DNA of 64,000 bases. Origin: Elymus sibiricus (Eukaryota > Streptophyta > Magnoliopsida > Poales > Poaceae). The stretch lies in NCBI GenBank assembly GCA_039707655.1, contig CM077671.1:366074720-366138719 (forward strand), in the 5' to 3' direction. Shown here one piece after another: positions 10,661-22,471 of this stretch (within the stretch, counting starts at the first letter, position 1; each line of letters opens with the position of its first letter). The position numbers were made by a program, and so were the translations under genes. The notes beneath the pieces are model-generated. The model had not been told where the DNA came from and searched no databases. It saw only the letters and a list, made by a program, of their open reading frames with translations.

Positions 10661-11561
10661 AATTCCTGTAGTGCCAACCCCTATGCATAGATTCCCAAGG
10701 TCACGGAACCCGCAAGTTGATCACCAAAACATACATCAAGTGGATCAATAGAACATCCCATTGTCACCACGGATAACCCATCACAAGACATACATCAAGC
10801 GTTCTCAAATCCTTAAAGACTCAATCCGATAAGAAAACTTCAAAGTGAAAACTTAATTCATCACAAGAAGATAGAGAGGGGAAAACTCCATATGATTCAT
10901 CTATATTAATAAAGCTCGCGGTAGATCAAGATCGTGCCATCTCAAGAACACGAGAGAGAGAGAGATCAAACACATAGCTACTGGTACATACCCTCAGCCC
11001 CGAGGGTGAACTACTCCCTCCTCATCATGGAGACCACCGAGATGATGAAGATGGCCTCCGATGATGGTTTCCCCCTCCGGCAGGGTGCCAGAACAGGCTC
11101 CCGATTGGTTTTTCATGGCTCTGGAGGCTTGCGGCGGAAGAACTCCTGATCTAGGTTTGTTTCTGGGGGTTTCTCTATTTATAGGAATTTTTGGCGGTGG
11201 AAACAAGTCAGGCGGGGTCCACGAGGCGGCCACAAGCCAGCAGGGCGCGCCCTAGGGGGGGTGCACCCTAGGGGCTTGTGGCTGCCTCGTGGCTCTTCTA
11301 GCCCAACTCCGATGCTCCGTGGGTCTCTTCTGGTCCATAAAAAATCACCGTAAATTTTTATTCCGTTTGGACTCCGTTTGATATTCCTTTTCTATAAAAC
11401 TCAAAAACAAGGAAAAAACAGAAACTGGCACTGGGCTCTGGGTTAATAGGTTAGTCCGAAAAATAATATAAAGTTGAAGTAAAATGATTGTAAAACATCC
11501 AAGAATGATAATATAACAGCATGGAACAAGCAAAAATTATAGATACGTTGGAGACGTATCA

Positions 11562-14500
11562 GCATCCCCAAGCTTAATTCCTGCTCGTCCTCGAGTAGGT
11601 AAATGATAAAAACAGAATTTCTGATGTGGAATGCTGCCTAACATGTTCATCATATTCTTTTCTTCTTTGTATAGCAGGGACATTTGGACTTGTAAATGAT
11701 TCAAAGCAATAGTCTAGTTTTAACATAATGACTTCAATACTCAAGCATGTCAACAAACAACCATGTCTTTCAAAATGTCAACACTAAAGAAAGTTATCCC
11801 TAGCCCATCATGCTCAAACATTGATCCATTCATGAAACACACTCAAATATTAGCCATGCCCAATGCTCAAGTACGATCATAGTGCCCCCTAGTTGGTGCT
11901 TATAAGAGAAGATGGAGACTCAAAGAAAAAATAAAAATTGCATAAAGTAAATAGATAGGCCCTTCGCAGAGGGAAGTAGGGATTTGTAGAGGTGCCAGAG
12001 CTCAAGGTTTAAATTGAGAGAGAAAAATATTTTGAGTGGCATGCTTTTCCTGTCAACGAAAAGGACAAAGTAGCTCACAATACTTTCCATGCTAGATAAA
12101 TTATAGGCGGTTCCCAAACAGAATGGTAAAGTTTTTACTCCCCCTCCACCAATCAATCACACTCCATGGCGAGCCGAATCCACGAGTACCGTCCATACCA
12201 ACAACATTCCTAGGGGAGTTTTGTTTCATTATTTTTTTGATTTGATTTTTGAGCATGGGACTGGGCATCCCGAATACCAGCCATTTTCTCGTGAATGATA
12301 GTGAATCAACACATATCGTGAGAATAACCCACCTAGCATGGAAAAATATTGGATACTCCCCACCGTTTCATGAGCGGTACAGGCACACAAAACAGAAAAT
12401 TTTATTTTGAAGATTTAGAGATGGCACATACAAATTTGCTTGGAACAACATGGAAATACCGCATATAGGTAGGTATGGTGGACTCATAAGGCAAAACTTG
12501 GTTTAAGGATTTTGGATGCACAAGTAGGATTTCTACTTAGTACAAATGAAGGCTAGCAAATAGATTGGGAAGCAACCAAAACGAGGAACGAAAAATCTCA
12601 TAAGTGAGCATTGAGTCATAACTAACACCGAATAATGCACCACAAGTAGGATGTAACTTCATTGCATAACTATTGACTTTCGTGCATGCATAGGGAATCA
12701 CAAACCTTAACAGCAATATTCCTACTAAGCATAATTATTCACTAACATGACTCACATATTACTATCATCATGTTTCAAAACTATTACAAGGAATCGAGTT
12801 TAATTTGTCCAATGATCTTCATGAAAGTTTTTATTGTATCCTCCTTGGATATCTATCACTTTGGGACTATTTTCAGATATTCCCATTGCTTTTTGGCAAG
12901 CTCAAACAAATTTAAATGAAGCACAAGAGCATAAAGATTTCATCCCTCAAAAAGGTATAAGTGAAGCATGAGAGGAAATGACAAGCTACTCTCAAAAGAT
13001 ATAAGTGAAGATCAATGAGTAGTCAAACAATTAAGTAGCTATGTGAGGACTCTCTCTCCCTCAATAAATATTTTCAGATCTGAGTATTTTATTAAAAAGC
13101 AAGCAAAAGAAAGAAAAAATATAGCACTCCAAGAATAGCACGCATCATGTGAATGAATAAAACTTTAGGCTCAACATAGGCTAACCGATAATTGTTGATG
13201 AAGAGAGGTGGGATGCGTAGCATCCCCAAGCTTAGATGCTTGATACTTCTTGAAATATTTACTTGGGGTGCCTTGGGCATCCCCAAGCTTGAGCTTTTGT
13301 ATCTCATTCAATCCTCTCATATCCCGGTTTCACCTATTCTCAAAAACATCATCCACAGAAAACTCAAAAATAACTCGTGAGATAGGTTAGTACACATAAT
13401 AATAAATCAACTCTTTATGTACGGCCAAGACAAGTTGCATAATAATTTTCAAACATTAGGTACTGTATACTATCATTTCCACAATTTATATCTACCAATA
13501 TAGGCTATGGAAACTATGGGATAAGTAGATAACAAAACTATGACAGATATCTGTCCAAACAGAACAAACTATAGCAATTTATGTAAACAGTGTACTTATG
13601 TAACTCAAAAAATTATGAAAAATTAGTACATTCTATAACATTTATATTCCAACACTGTGTAAAAATTTCAGAAACTCTCCACGTACCAGTAAAATATGAA
13701 AATTCAAACACTACAGCCAAAGTTTCTGTTTTTACACAGCACTCATCAAAACATGCAACGCAAGCATCCTAAAGGCAATTCTTGGAAATTTTTATTGAAA
13801 AACAAGATTATAAATAACACCTAACAGAGAACAACAAAATAAAATGATGCTCCAAGCAAAACTCATATTATGTGACGAATAAAAATATATCTCCAAGTAA
13901 GATATACCGATAGTGTTGAAGAGGAAAGAGGGGATGCCTTCCGGGGCATCCCCAAGCTTAGGCGCTTGAGTATTCCTTGGATATTACCTTGGGGGTACCT
14001 TGGGCATCCCCAAGCTTAGGTTCTTGTCACTCCTTATTCTCCTCATATCGGTGTCTCACCCAAAACTTGAAAACTTCAATCACACAAAACTTAACGAAAC
14101 TTCGTGAGATGGGTTAGTATAATAAACAAAGATCATTCTCTTAGGTACTGTCAAGACAAGATTCATAATTGTTCCCACATGATACCTACTGTATTCTATC
14201 ATTCCCATAATTTATATCACTGAATATAAGCTATGGGAACACTAAAACAAGCAAACCATGCATGCAAAACAGAATCTGTCAAAAACAGAACAGTCTGTGA
14301 ATATCTGTACTGTAGCCATACTTCCCTGTCTCGAAAAATTCTGCAAAATTAGGAAAATCTAAAAATTTGTATATCAAGATTGTGTAAAAATTTCAGATCA
14401 AAATCACGTTCCAGTGAATTTACAAAATTCCTGGACTGAGAGCAAAAGTTTCTGTTTTTGCATAGAATCAAGTGAACTATCATCCACACTATCCCAAAGG

Positions 14501-14622
14501 CTTTACTTCGCACTTTATTGAAACAAAAGCTATAAAACATGATTACTACAGTATCTTAATCATCTGAACTCAAAAAAACAGAAAGGAAAAGTGTTGGGTT
14601 GTCTCCCAACAAGCGCTTTTCT
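11562..14622 (-). other. Element A 3' non-coding region with internal tandem duplication
   Basis: On the minus strand the region ends with a purine-rich tract (AAGCTTGGGGATGC) against the LTR, a likely second-strand primer. A segment containing gcatccccaagctta occurs twice about 730 bp apart (13110-13790 and 13860-14500), each copy followed by similar non-coding text. It begins next to the ORF with a motif complementary to AGCGCTTGTTGGGAGACAACCC. That motif and the CTTGGGGATGCCC repeats also occur after the coding region of element B. I see no gene. Confidence 0.75.
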
Positions 14623-16518
14623 TTAAAGCCTTCTAGCTAGGCATGATGATTTCAATGATGCTCGTATAGGAATAGTAATTGAAACATGCAAGAGAGCATC
14701 ATGAATCTCATGACAAGCACATTTAAGTCTAACCCACTTCCTATGCATAGGGATTTTGTGAGCAAACAACTTATGGGAACAAGAATCAACTAGCATAGGA
14801 AGGCAAAACAAGCATGACTTCAAAACTTTCAACACATAGAGAGGAAACTTGATATTATTGCAATATGTAGAAGCATAAGATCCTTTCTCATAATAATTTT
14901 CAGTAGCATCATGAACAAATTCAACAATATAACCAGCACCTAAAGCATTCTTTTCATGATCTACAAGCATAGAAAATTTGTCACTCTCCACATAAGCAAT
15001 TTTCTTCTCATTCATAATAGTGGGAGTATCATATGAAGCCCGAATACTAAAAATTGTTTCCACATTAAAAGAATAATGTTCAGTAAAAGGATATTCAAAA
15101 TTATGACAATAATTGTCACTACTCTTTATTACATAAGTATCATCACAATAATCATCATAAGTAGCAATTTTGTTCTCGTCATAGTCAATTGAAACCTCTT
15201 CCGAAGTAGTGGAATCATTAATAAATAAAGTCGTGACCTCTCCAAATCCACTTTTATCATTATAATAAGATTCAACACCCTCCAAAATAGTGGGATAATT
15301 ATTATCTAAAGTTGACACTCTTCCAAGCCCACTTTCATAAATATTGCAATCATCATAAATAGGGGGTATGCTATCATCAGAATAAATTTGCACATCAAAA
15401 CTTGGGGGACTAAAAATATCATCTTCGTTAAACATAGCATCCCAAAGCTTGGGACAAACATTAATTGCAGAAAATAAATTCTCAAACATGTCATTCTCAT
15501 CAAACATAGCATCCCCAAGCTTGTGGCTTTGCAGAACATAAGCATAATCACTCTCATCATTAATAGTATGAATAGCACCAATCGTATAACAATTGTTATC
15601 ATCACAATTTTCTAAGTTGGTGCCAAAAAGATTTTCAAGATTATAAGGGGTGTCATTATTTGGAAGAGATACCTCTTTACCTTTACTTTTCCTTCTTTTC
15701 TTCTTCTTCACCACATTATGTGTGGGTTTATTTAATTGCTCCAAGCTTCTTTTTAAAGAGATTGGTTGAATAAAAAGGTCCTCCTCGTTACCTGATTCAT
15801 CATAAGAAAAAATAGGAGGATATTGGGAAACCTCTTCCCCTTCATTAGTATTCTCTTCATCTTCTATTTGTTTTCTTGTCTTTAAGTAATTGGCAATATA
15901 AGGATTCTCAATGCAATTTACCACGCAATACATATAGATTTCATTTAGATCAAAATCAATCATTTTCATGAGAACCCAAGCTGGAACATCCTTAGTTTTA
16001 TGTTTCATTTCTTCATACCCCAAAAATAGACTAAGTTCATTATGATGCTCAAAGGTAATGAGGTTATCACAATTTTTGGACACAAATCGATCATGAAATA
16101 ATTCACATTGGAAATTAAAATAACCACTTTCATTGCGAAGTTCACAAGGACGACGAGAAATATTAAGTCTTTCAGCGCAAACATATAGCCTCTCTTGCCA
16201 CCATTTAGTTTCTAAATACTTATGCCTCTTACAAAATCTATCTTCCCTTTTAGGCATGTCTTCACAAACTCTATGCACTCCACAAAAATTGACATGCTTA
16301 TAAGAAATCTTTTTATCATGACTAGTGCAATCATCATTAGTACTATGGATATTCAAAGAATTCATACTAACAATATTGCTATCATGCCCATCACTCAAAG
16401 ATTTAGTGCCAAACATTTTAATAACTTCTTCTTCTAACACTTGAGCACAATTTTCATTTCCATCATTTTCACGAAAGACATTAAAAAGATGAAGCATATG
16501 AGGCAACCTCAATTCCAT
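14623..16518 (-). CDS. Element A single ORF, 631 aa, function unknown
   Basis: A clean ATG-to-stop frame of 632 codons begins about 100 bases inside the primer-binding site, where gag would normally sit. The protein is acidic and rich in Asn, Asp, Tyr, Ser and Glu. It has a basic patch resembling a nuclear localisation signal (VKKKKRRKSKGKE, about residue 270) and scattered Cys/His with no CCHC knuckle. The middle (about 310-530) has short repeated acidic phrases such as LGDAMFDENDMF and LWDAMFNEDDIF. No retropepsin, reverse transcriptase, RNase H or integrase motif is visible. It may be a diverged gag-like or element-specific protein; I do not assign a function. That the frame stays open in an element with decayed neighbours suggests selection or youth. 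Confidence 0.7.
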   Translation of the reverse strand: MELRLPHMLHLFNVFRENDGNENCAQVLEEEVIKMFGTKSLSDGHDSNIVSMNSLNIHSTNDDCTSHDKKISYKHVNFCGVHRVCEDMPKREDRFCKRHKYLETKWWQERLYVCAERLNISRRPCELRNESGYFNFQCELFHDRFVSKNCDNLITFEHHNELSLFLGYEEMKHKTKDVPAWVLMKMIDFDLNEIYMYCVVNCIENPYIANYLKTRKQIEDEENTNEGEEVSQYPPIFSYDESGNEEDLFIQPISLKRSLEQLNKPTHNVVKKKKRRKSKGKEVSLPNNDTPYNLENLFGTNLENCDDNNCYTIGAIHTINDESDYAYVLQSHKLGDAMFDENDMFENLFSAINVCPKLWDAMFNEDDIFSPPSFDVQIYSDDSIPPIYDDCNIYESGLGRVSTLDNNYPTILEGVESYYNDKSGFGEVTTLFINDSTTSEEVSIDYDENKIATYDDYCDDTYVIKSSDNYCHNFEYPFTEHYSFNVETIFSIRASYDTPTIMNEKKIAYVESDKFSMLVDHEKNALGAGYIVEFVHDATENYYEKGSYASTYCNNIKFPLYVLKVLKSCLFCLPMLVDSCSHKLFAHKIPMHRKWVRLKCACHEIHDALLHVSITIPIRASLKSSCLARRL

Positions 16519-16617
16519 TTTTTTTGTGGTTTTCTTTTATAAAACCAAACTAGTGATAAAACAAGAAACTAAAAGATTCAATTGCAAGATCTAAAGATAT
16601 ACCTTCAAGCACTCACC

Positions 16618-16635
16618 TCCCCGGCAACGGCGCCA
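16618..16635 (-). other. Primer-binding site of element A (tRNA-Asp type)
   Basis: The minus strand reads TGGCGCCGTTGCCGGGGA, complementary to the 3' end of plant tRNA-Asp(GUC) including CCA (from memory of that tRNA). It lies 10 bases inside the LTR end at 16646. Confidence 0.8.
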
Positions 16636-16645
16636 GAAAAGAGCT

Positions 16646-18301
16646 TGATGTCTACTACACAACCTTCTTCTTGTAGACTCGTGTTGGGCCTCCAAGCGCA
16701 GAGTTTTGTAGGACATTAGCAAATTTCCCTCAAGTGGATGACCTAAGGTTTATCAATCCGTGGGAGGCGTAGGATGAAGATGGTCTCTCTCAAACAACCC
16801 TGCAACCAAATAACAAAGAGTCTCTTGTGTCCCCAACACACCCAATACAATGGTAAATTGTATAGGTGCACTAGTTCAGCGAAGAGATGGTGATACAAGT
16901 GTAATATGGATGGTAGATATAGGTTTTTGTAATCTGAAAAAATAAAAACAGCAAGGTAGCAAGTAACAAAACTGAGCAAAAACGGTATTGCAATGCTTGA
17001 AAACAAGGCCGAGGGTTCATACTTTCACTAGTGCAAGTTCTCTCAACAATACTAACATAGTTGAATCATATGTAAATCCCTCACGTGCGACAAAGAGTTC
17101 ACTCCAAAGTCACAAATAGCGGAGAACAAACGAAGAAATTATTGTAGGGTATGAAACCACCTCAAAGTTATCTTTTCCGATCAATTGTATAAGCTATCCC
17201 TATAAGTGTCACGAATAGCCCTAGAGTTCATACTAAAATAACACCTTAAGATACACATCAACCAAAAACCCTAATGTCACCTAGATACTCCAATGTCACC
17301 ATGAGTACCCACGGGCTTGATTATATGATATGCATCACACAATTTCAGATTCATCATGTTCAATCCAACACAAAGAACTTCAAAGAGTGCCCCAAAGTTT
17401 CTACCAGAGAGTCAAGACGAAAACATGTGCCAACCCCTATGCATAGATTCCCAAGGTCACGGAACCCGCAAGTTGATCACCAAAACATACATCAAGTGGA
17501 TCAATAGAACATCCCATTGTCACCACGGATATCCCATCGCAAGACATACATCAAGTGTTCTCAAATCCTTAAAGACTCAATCCAATAAGAAAACTTCAAA
17601 GGGAAAACTTAATTCATCACAAGAAGATAGAGAGGGGGAAACTCCATATGATTCATCGATATTAATAAAGCTCGCGGTACATCAAGATCGTGCCATCTCA
17701 AGAACACGAGAGAGAGAGAGATCAAACACATAGCTACTGGTACATACCCTCAGCCCCGAGGGTGAACTACTCCCTCCTCGTCATGGAGACCGCCGGGATG
17801 ATGAAGATGGCTTCCGGTGGTGGTTTCCCCCTCCGGCAGGGTGCCGGAACAGGCTCCCGATTGGTTTTTTGTGGCTCTGGAGGCTTGCGGCGGTGGAACT
17901 CCCGATCTAGGTTTGTTTCTTTGGGTTTCTCTATTTATAGGAATTTTTGGCGGCGGAAACAAGTTAGGGGGTCCACGAGGCGGCGACAAGCCAGCAGGGT
18001 GCGCCCTAGGGGGGCGCCCAAGGGGCTTGTGGCTGCCTCGTGGCTCTTCTGGCCCAACTCCAATGCTCCGTGGGTCTCTTCTGGTCCATAAAAAATCACC
18101 GTAAATTTTTATTCCGTTTGATATTCCTTTTCTGTAAAACTCAAAAACAAGGAAAAAACAGAAACTGGCACTGGGCTCTGGGTTAATAGGTTAGTCCCAA
18201 AAATAATATGAAGTTGAAGTAAAATGATTGTAAAACATCCAAGAATGATAATATAACAGCATGGAACAAGCAAAAATTATAGATAAGTTGGAGACGTATC
18301 A
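16646..18301 (-). repeat. Element A 5' LTR (uninterrupted copy)
   Basis: Direct repeat of the left LTR. It carries both empty target sites: around 16955-16966 (tagcaagtaac, where CACTA-1 sits in the other copy) and at 17428-17440 (gtgccaacccc, where CACTA-2 sits). It ends ...GTATCA at 18301, followed by the gtgtt duplication. A minus-strand TATAAATAG box lies near 17931-17945. Confidence 0.93.
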
Positions 18302-18398
18302 GTGTTGAAGTGGCACTTGTAGAAGTTTAGCTTGAAGTAGCCTTGGGAACCCACTCCACGAAAGCTCGGGATTCATCTTCATATGAGTCAATGTCCTC

Positions 18399-20441
18399 TT
18401 AAAGCTTGTCCTTACCCTTGAGCTTGTGGTCTTGTGGTGGAAGGTCATCTTGATCTTTCGTTCCCTTGGGAAGAGTATGTTCATACTTCTCCCTTTGAGG
18501 AACAAACTTGGGCTTCGGGTATTGACCTTCTTCCCATTCAACTTCATTTGCGTTGAAGTAGCCAATGCCACGGTTCTTCCGGTATCCTCCGTGCTTGCCT
18601 ACAATCTCCTCAAATTGCTTACATCCGGCTAGACTCTTGTAGATACCTTTCTCTATAATTCCTTTCAATAAATCGTTTTCTTGCTCAAGTATAACTTGGC
18701 TAAGAGAATCATCGTTAGTGGAATCAATAGACCTACTAGAAGTAACATCATTAGATTTAGCATTTTTATTGTTGCTACTAGATGAAGAACCTTTCTTGCC
18801 TTTGTTACTAATTTGTCTAGGTTTAACTTGTGGCATGAATGTAGACAAGAGTAATCGTTTCGCTAGATAAGATGAAGTCTTCTTTCGGAGATCGTCATTG
18901 ATAGCTTTAAGAAACTCATGTTCTTGATCCAGGGTGAGCTTCTCGAAGCGTAGCTTCTCATGAGTCCTTACAAGCTCTCTATGATTCTCTAGAGTAGATT
19001 CATGAGCTAACTTAAGAGTGTTTAATTCTTTTGTTAGTTGTTCTATTTTCATCTTACCATCATCAACCGACTTATCTTGACTAGCATGAAAATTGTCAAG
19101 TTCATTTTGACTAACATCACTAGATTTATCAAAGAGCAAGTCATCATCTCCAAGTAAATCATCTTCATCACTATTGAAATCAAGATACTTGGGGTGTGAT
19201 ACCTTGGGGCCTTTAGCCATGAAGCAACTTCCACTCCCTTCATTTGGTGAATCAAATATGTCGTAGGAGTTGGTCATCACTAGTGCAAGTCCGGCAACAC
19301 CTTCCTCTTGACTATAGTCGGAGTTGGAGTGATAGCTTCTCTCAAAGTTGTTGTCGGATTCGGAGCCGGAAACCCATTCACCAACATGAGCTTGATGTCT
19401 TATTCTTGAGTAGCTCTTGGTGTACTTGTCCTTCTTCTCTGAGTCCCTAGTTCCCCTTGAGGATCTTCGTTCATAACGATCATCTCTACTCCTTCTCTCT
19501 CTTCGAGGCGATTCATCTCTTGAGCTTTGTCTTCTAGGTGACTCTTCTCTTCGTTTGTAGGGAGCCTTGCACTCATTGGAGTAGTGTCCAGGCTTCCCAC
19601 AATTGTAGCAGTTTCGGTCACGACTTGACGAACACTTTTCTTCATATCTTGAGTTGGATCTTCGATCTTTGCTTCTATTCTTGTAGAACTTGCTGAATTT
19701 CTTGACCATGAGGCTTATCTCTTCATTGGTGACAAGATTGTTGCTTGAAGTTGCGGGAGCATCACTTGTGGCTTTGTAAGCACCGCTAGACTTGTTGTGA
19801 AGCTCTTCTTTGTCTTTGAGTGTCATCTCATGAGCAACAATCCTTCCAATCACTTCCGTGGGCTTGAGATCTTTGTAGTAGGGCATCATTTGGATCAATG
19901 TGCACACGGTGTCATATCTCTCATCCAAAGCTCAAAGTATCTTCTTGATGATGAATTTATCAATCATTTCCTCGCTTCCTAAGCCGGCAATCTCATTGGT
20001 GATGAGAGCTAGCCTAGAGTACATCTCAGCGACTCCTTCACCATCCTTCATCTTGAACTTGTCAAGCTGACTGTGAAGAACATCCAACTTGGATTTTCTC
20101 ATGGATTCGGTACCTTCGTGCATATCAACCAAAGTATCCCAAATCTCTTTTGCATTCTCAAGACGGCTGATTTTATTGAATTCTTCGGGGCATATGCAGT
20201 TGAAGAGAATGTCACATGCTTGAGCGTTGTATTGCAACATCTTCAATTCATCCGCGGTCGCTTCACGATCCGGTTCCTTTCCATCACCAAATAATTCACC
20301 TTGCAATCCAACACGAACAATAGCCCAAACGGCGGGGTTATGACCAAGAATATGCATTTTCATTTTGTGCTTCCAACTAGCAAAATTTGTGCCATCAAAG
20401 TACGGACCTCTACGGTGATAATTTCCCTCGCTAGACGCCAT
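18399..20441 (-). pseudogene. Sirevirus-type Copia gag, with premature stops
   Basis: This encodes the capsid polyprotein of a Ty1/copia element. The first ORF (20441-19932) opens MASSEGNYHRRGPYFDG, the usual Copia gag start, and includes WDTLVDMHEG. The same frame resumes at 19928 after a TGA at 19932-19934, probably CGA to TGA. It then contains the CCHC nucleocapsid knuckle CYNCGKPGHYSNEC, an RS/ER-rich stretch and a coiled coil. A TAA at about 18399 ends it, with in-frame homologous text continuing to 18307. There element A is inserted, so the rest of pol lies left of the window. The start is chosen by the ATG about 40 bases from the tRNA-Met-type primer site at 20481-20492. Confidence 0.88.
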
Positions 20442-20480
20442 ACTCTCCTAGGTTGTGAAACCAATGCAATGGAGACCAAA

Positions 20481-20492
20481 GCTCTGATACCA
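20481..20492 (-). other. Primer-binding site of the Sirevirus-type Copia (initiator tRNA-Met type)
   Basis: The minus strand reads TGGTATCAGAGC two bases inside the LTR end (…CCTACA at 20495), the standard Copia primer site. Confidence 0.9.
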
Positions 20493-20661
20493 CTTGTAGG
20501 ATCGAAAGTATGTCTAGAGGGGGTGATTAGACTACTTGACCAAATAAAATTTCTACCTTTTCCCAATTTTAAGTGTTGGAAGATTTTAGCAATGATAGCA
20601 AGTCAAGCACACCCTACACATGCATGTCTACGAGTATAGCACCGGAAAGTAAAGACAAGCA

Positions 20662-22234
20662 TGATACGTCTCCAACGTATCTATAATTTTTGATTGTTCC
20701 ATGCTATTATATTATCTATTTTGGATGTTTTATATGCATTAATATGCTATTTCATATTATTTTTGGGACTAACCTATTAACCTAGTGCCCAGTGCCAGTT
20801 TCTATTTTTTCCTTGTTTTTGAGTATTGCAGAAAAGGAATATCAAACGGAATAAAATTCTATGATGATTTTTCTTGGACCAGAAGGAACCCAGGAGGCTT
20901 CGAGAAGAGGCCAGAAGACCTACGGGTGGGCCACAAGCCGCCAGGGCGCGCCCCTGGGGGGGCGCGCCCCCTGGCTTGTGGGCCCCCCGTAGCTCCTCCA
21001 ACCCTAATTCTCCGCCTATAAATTCAGAAATATTCCCCCAATACCAAAGAGAGCCACGAAAATACTTTTCTGTCGCCGCAAGCCTCTATTCCCGTGAGAT
21101 CCAATCTTGGAGCCTTTTTTGGCAATCTGTCGGAGGGGGGTTCGATCATGGAGGGCCTCTACATCAACACCATTGCCCTTCCGATGATGTGTGAGTAGTT
21201 TACCTCAGACCTACGGGTCCATAGCTAGTAGCTAGATGGCTTCTTCTCTCTCTATGTTCTTCAATACCATGTTCTCCATGATCTTCATGGAGATCTATCC
21301 GATGTAATACTCTTTTGCAGTGTGTTTGTCGAGATTCGAAGAATTGTGGGTTTATGATCAGATTATCTATGAATATTATTTGAATCTTCTCTGAATTCTT
21401 ATATGCATGATTTCATATCTTTTCAAGTCTCTTCGAGTTATTGTTTTGGTTTGGCCAACTAGATTGGTAATTCTTGCAATGGGAGAAGTGCTTAGTTTTG
21501 GGTTCAATCTTGCGGTGTCCTCACCCAGTGACAAAGTAGGGGTAGCGAGGCACGTATTTGTATTGTTGCCATCAAGGATAAAAAGATGGGGTTTTCATCA
21601 TATTGCTTGAGTTTATACCTCTACATCATGTCATCTTACTTAATGCGTTACTCTGTTCTTCATGAACTTAATACTCTAGATGCAGGCAGGAGTCGGTCGA
21701 TGTGTGGAGTAATAGTAGTAGATGTAGAATCGTTTCGGTCTACTTGATACGGACGTGATGCCTATATGCATAATCATTGCCTTGGATATCATCATAACTA
21801 TGCGCTTTTCTATAAATTGCTCGACAGTAATTTGTTCACCCACCGTATTATTTTCCTTCAAGAGAGAAGCCTCTAGTGAAACCTATGGCCCCCGGGTCTA
21901 TTTTCCATATTATCTTTTCAGATCTACAAACTAAAAAACACAAAAATACTTTGCTGCAATTTATTTACTTTTATTTTAATTCTTGTTTTAGTAATCTTTT
22001 ATATCTATCTCTATCGGATCTCATCCTTGCAAGTAACCGTGAAGGGATTGACCACCCCTTTATTGCGTTGGGTGCAAGTGTTTGATTGTTTGTGCAGGTG
22101 CATAGATTGGGGCCTTGCTTGTACCTCCTACTGGATTGATACCTTGGTTCTCAAAACTGAGCAAATACTTATCTACTTTGCTGCATAACCCTTTCCTCTT
22201 CAAGGGAAAACCAACACAAGCTCAAGAAGTAGCA
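20662..22234 (+). repeat. Element B 5' LTR
   Basis: TGATACG...AGTAGCA. A TATA box (CTATAAATTC) lies near 21016-21024, just after a GC-rich palindromic stretch around gcgcgcccctgggggggcgcgcc (20945-20970). The first half resembles element A's U3 closely and the second half diverges. Confidence 0.95.
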
Positions 22235-22245
22235 AGAAGGATTTC

Positions 22246-22263
22246 TGGCACCGTTGCCGGGGA
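22246..22263 (+). other. Primer-binding site of element B (tRNA-Asp type)
   Basis: TGGCACCGTTGCCGGGGA lies 11 bases after the LTR. It differs by one base from the element A site, which matches tRNA-Asp fully. Confidence 0.8.
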
Positions 22264-22471
22264 GATCTACATCAAGCCTGCCAAGTACCCATCACAAACT
22301 CATCTCTTGCACTTACATTATTTGCCATTTGCCTCTTGTTTTCCTCTCCCCACTTCTAAAACGAATTTCATAAAAAACCAAAAAGATTTGCCTTTTTATT
22401 CGCCCTTCTTCCGTTCGTCTCTCCGTTTGCTTTTTTGCTTGCTTGTGTGCTAGATTGCTTGCTTTGTCACG

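Larger units (their letters stand above)
2396..10673 (+). mobile_element. CACTA-2: coding CACTA (En/Spm) transposon
   Basis: The element opens CACTACTGGAATCAG and ends in the complement of CACTACAGGAATT. It is flanked by the 3-bp duplication cca (2393-2395 and 10674-10676). The empty site survives in the other LTR of element A. It is 8278 bp long. In order it holds palindromic subterminal repeats, a CT/GC-rich leader exon, a long repeat-filled intron, a Tnp2-type transposase gene (4809-8460), a small coiled-coil/membrane gene (8997-9867) and a second subterminal repeat zone. The transposase gene has one stop and one frameshift, so this copy is probably not autonomous now. Confidence 0.95.
6..11561 (-). 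repeat. Element A 3' LTR, split by two CACTA insertions
   Basis: LTR pieces lie at 6-319, 1921-2395 and 10674-11561. They align in order with the right LTR at 16646-18301. Differences are scattered substitutions plus an 11-bp insertion near 11370 (gactccgtttg) absent from the partner. A TATA-like box (TATAAATAG, minus strand) lies near 11176-11190. Both CACTA insertions can be dated after element A because the other LTR keeps the empty site. Confidence 0.92.
6..18301 (-). mobile_element. Element A: LTR retrotransposon lacking recognisable gag-pol, with two CACTA elements nested in its 3' LTR
   Basis: The two LTRs (6-11561, interrupted, and 16646-18301) open TGATACGTC and end GACATCA when read on the minus strand. 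The 5-bp duplication gtgtt flanks the whole unit at 1-5 and 18302-18306. The minus-strand order is 5' LTR, tRNA-Asp-type primer site, one long ORF, about 3 kb of non-coding repeat-rich DNA, a purine-rich tract and the 3' LTR. After removing the two CACTA insertions and their duplicated target bases, the left LTR is about 1671 bp against 1656 bp on the right. Its U3 half and 3' non-coding region resemble element B, so it is probably mobilised by Sabrina/WHAM-type Gypsy machinery (inference; family name from memory). Confidence 0.9.

Noticed and set aside
14623..16518. Element A ORF as a diverged gag
   Set aside because: No capsid phrases, CCHC knuckle or protease were visible; kept as unknown rather than gag, though a structural search could overturn this.
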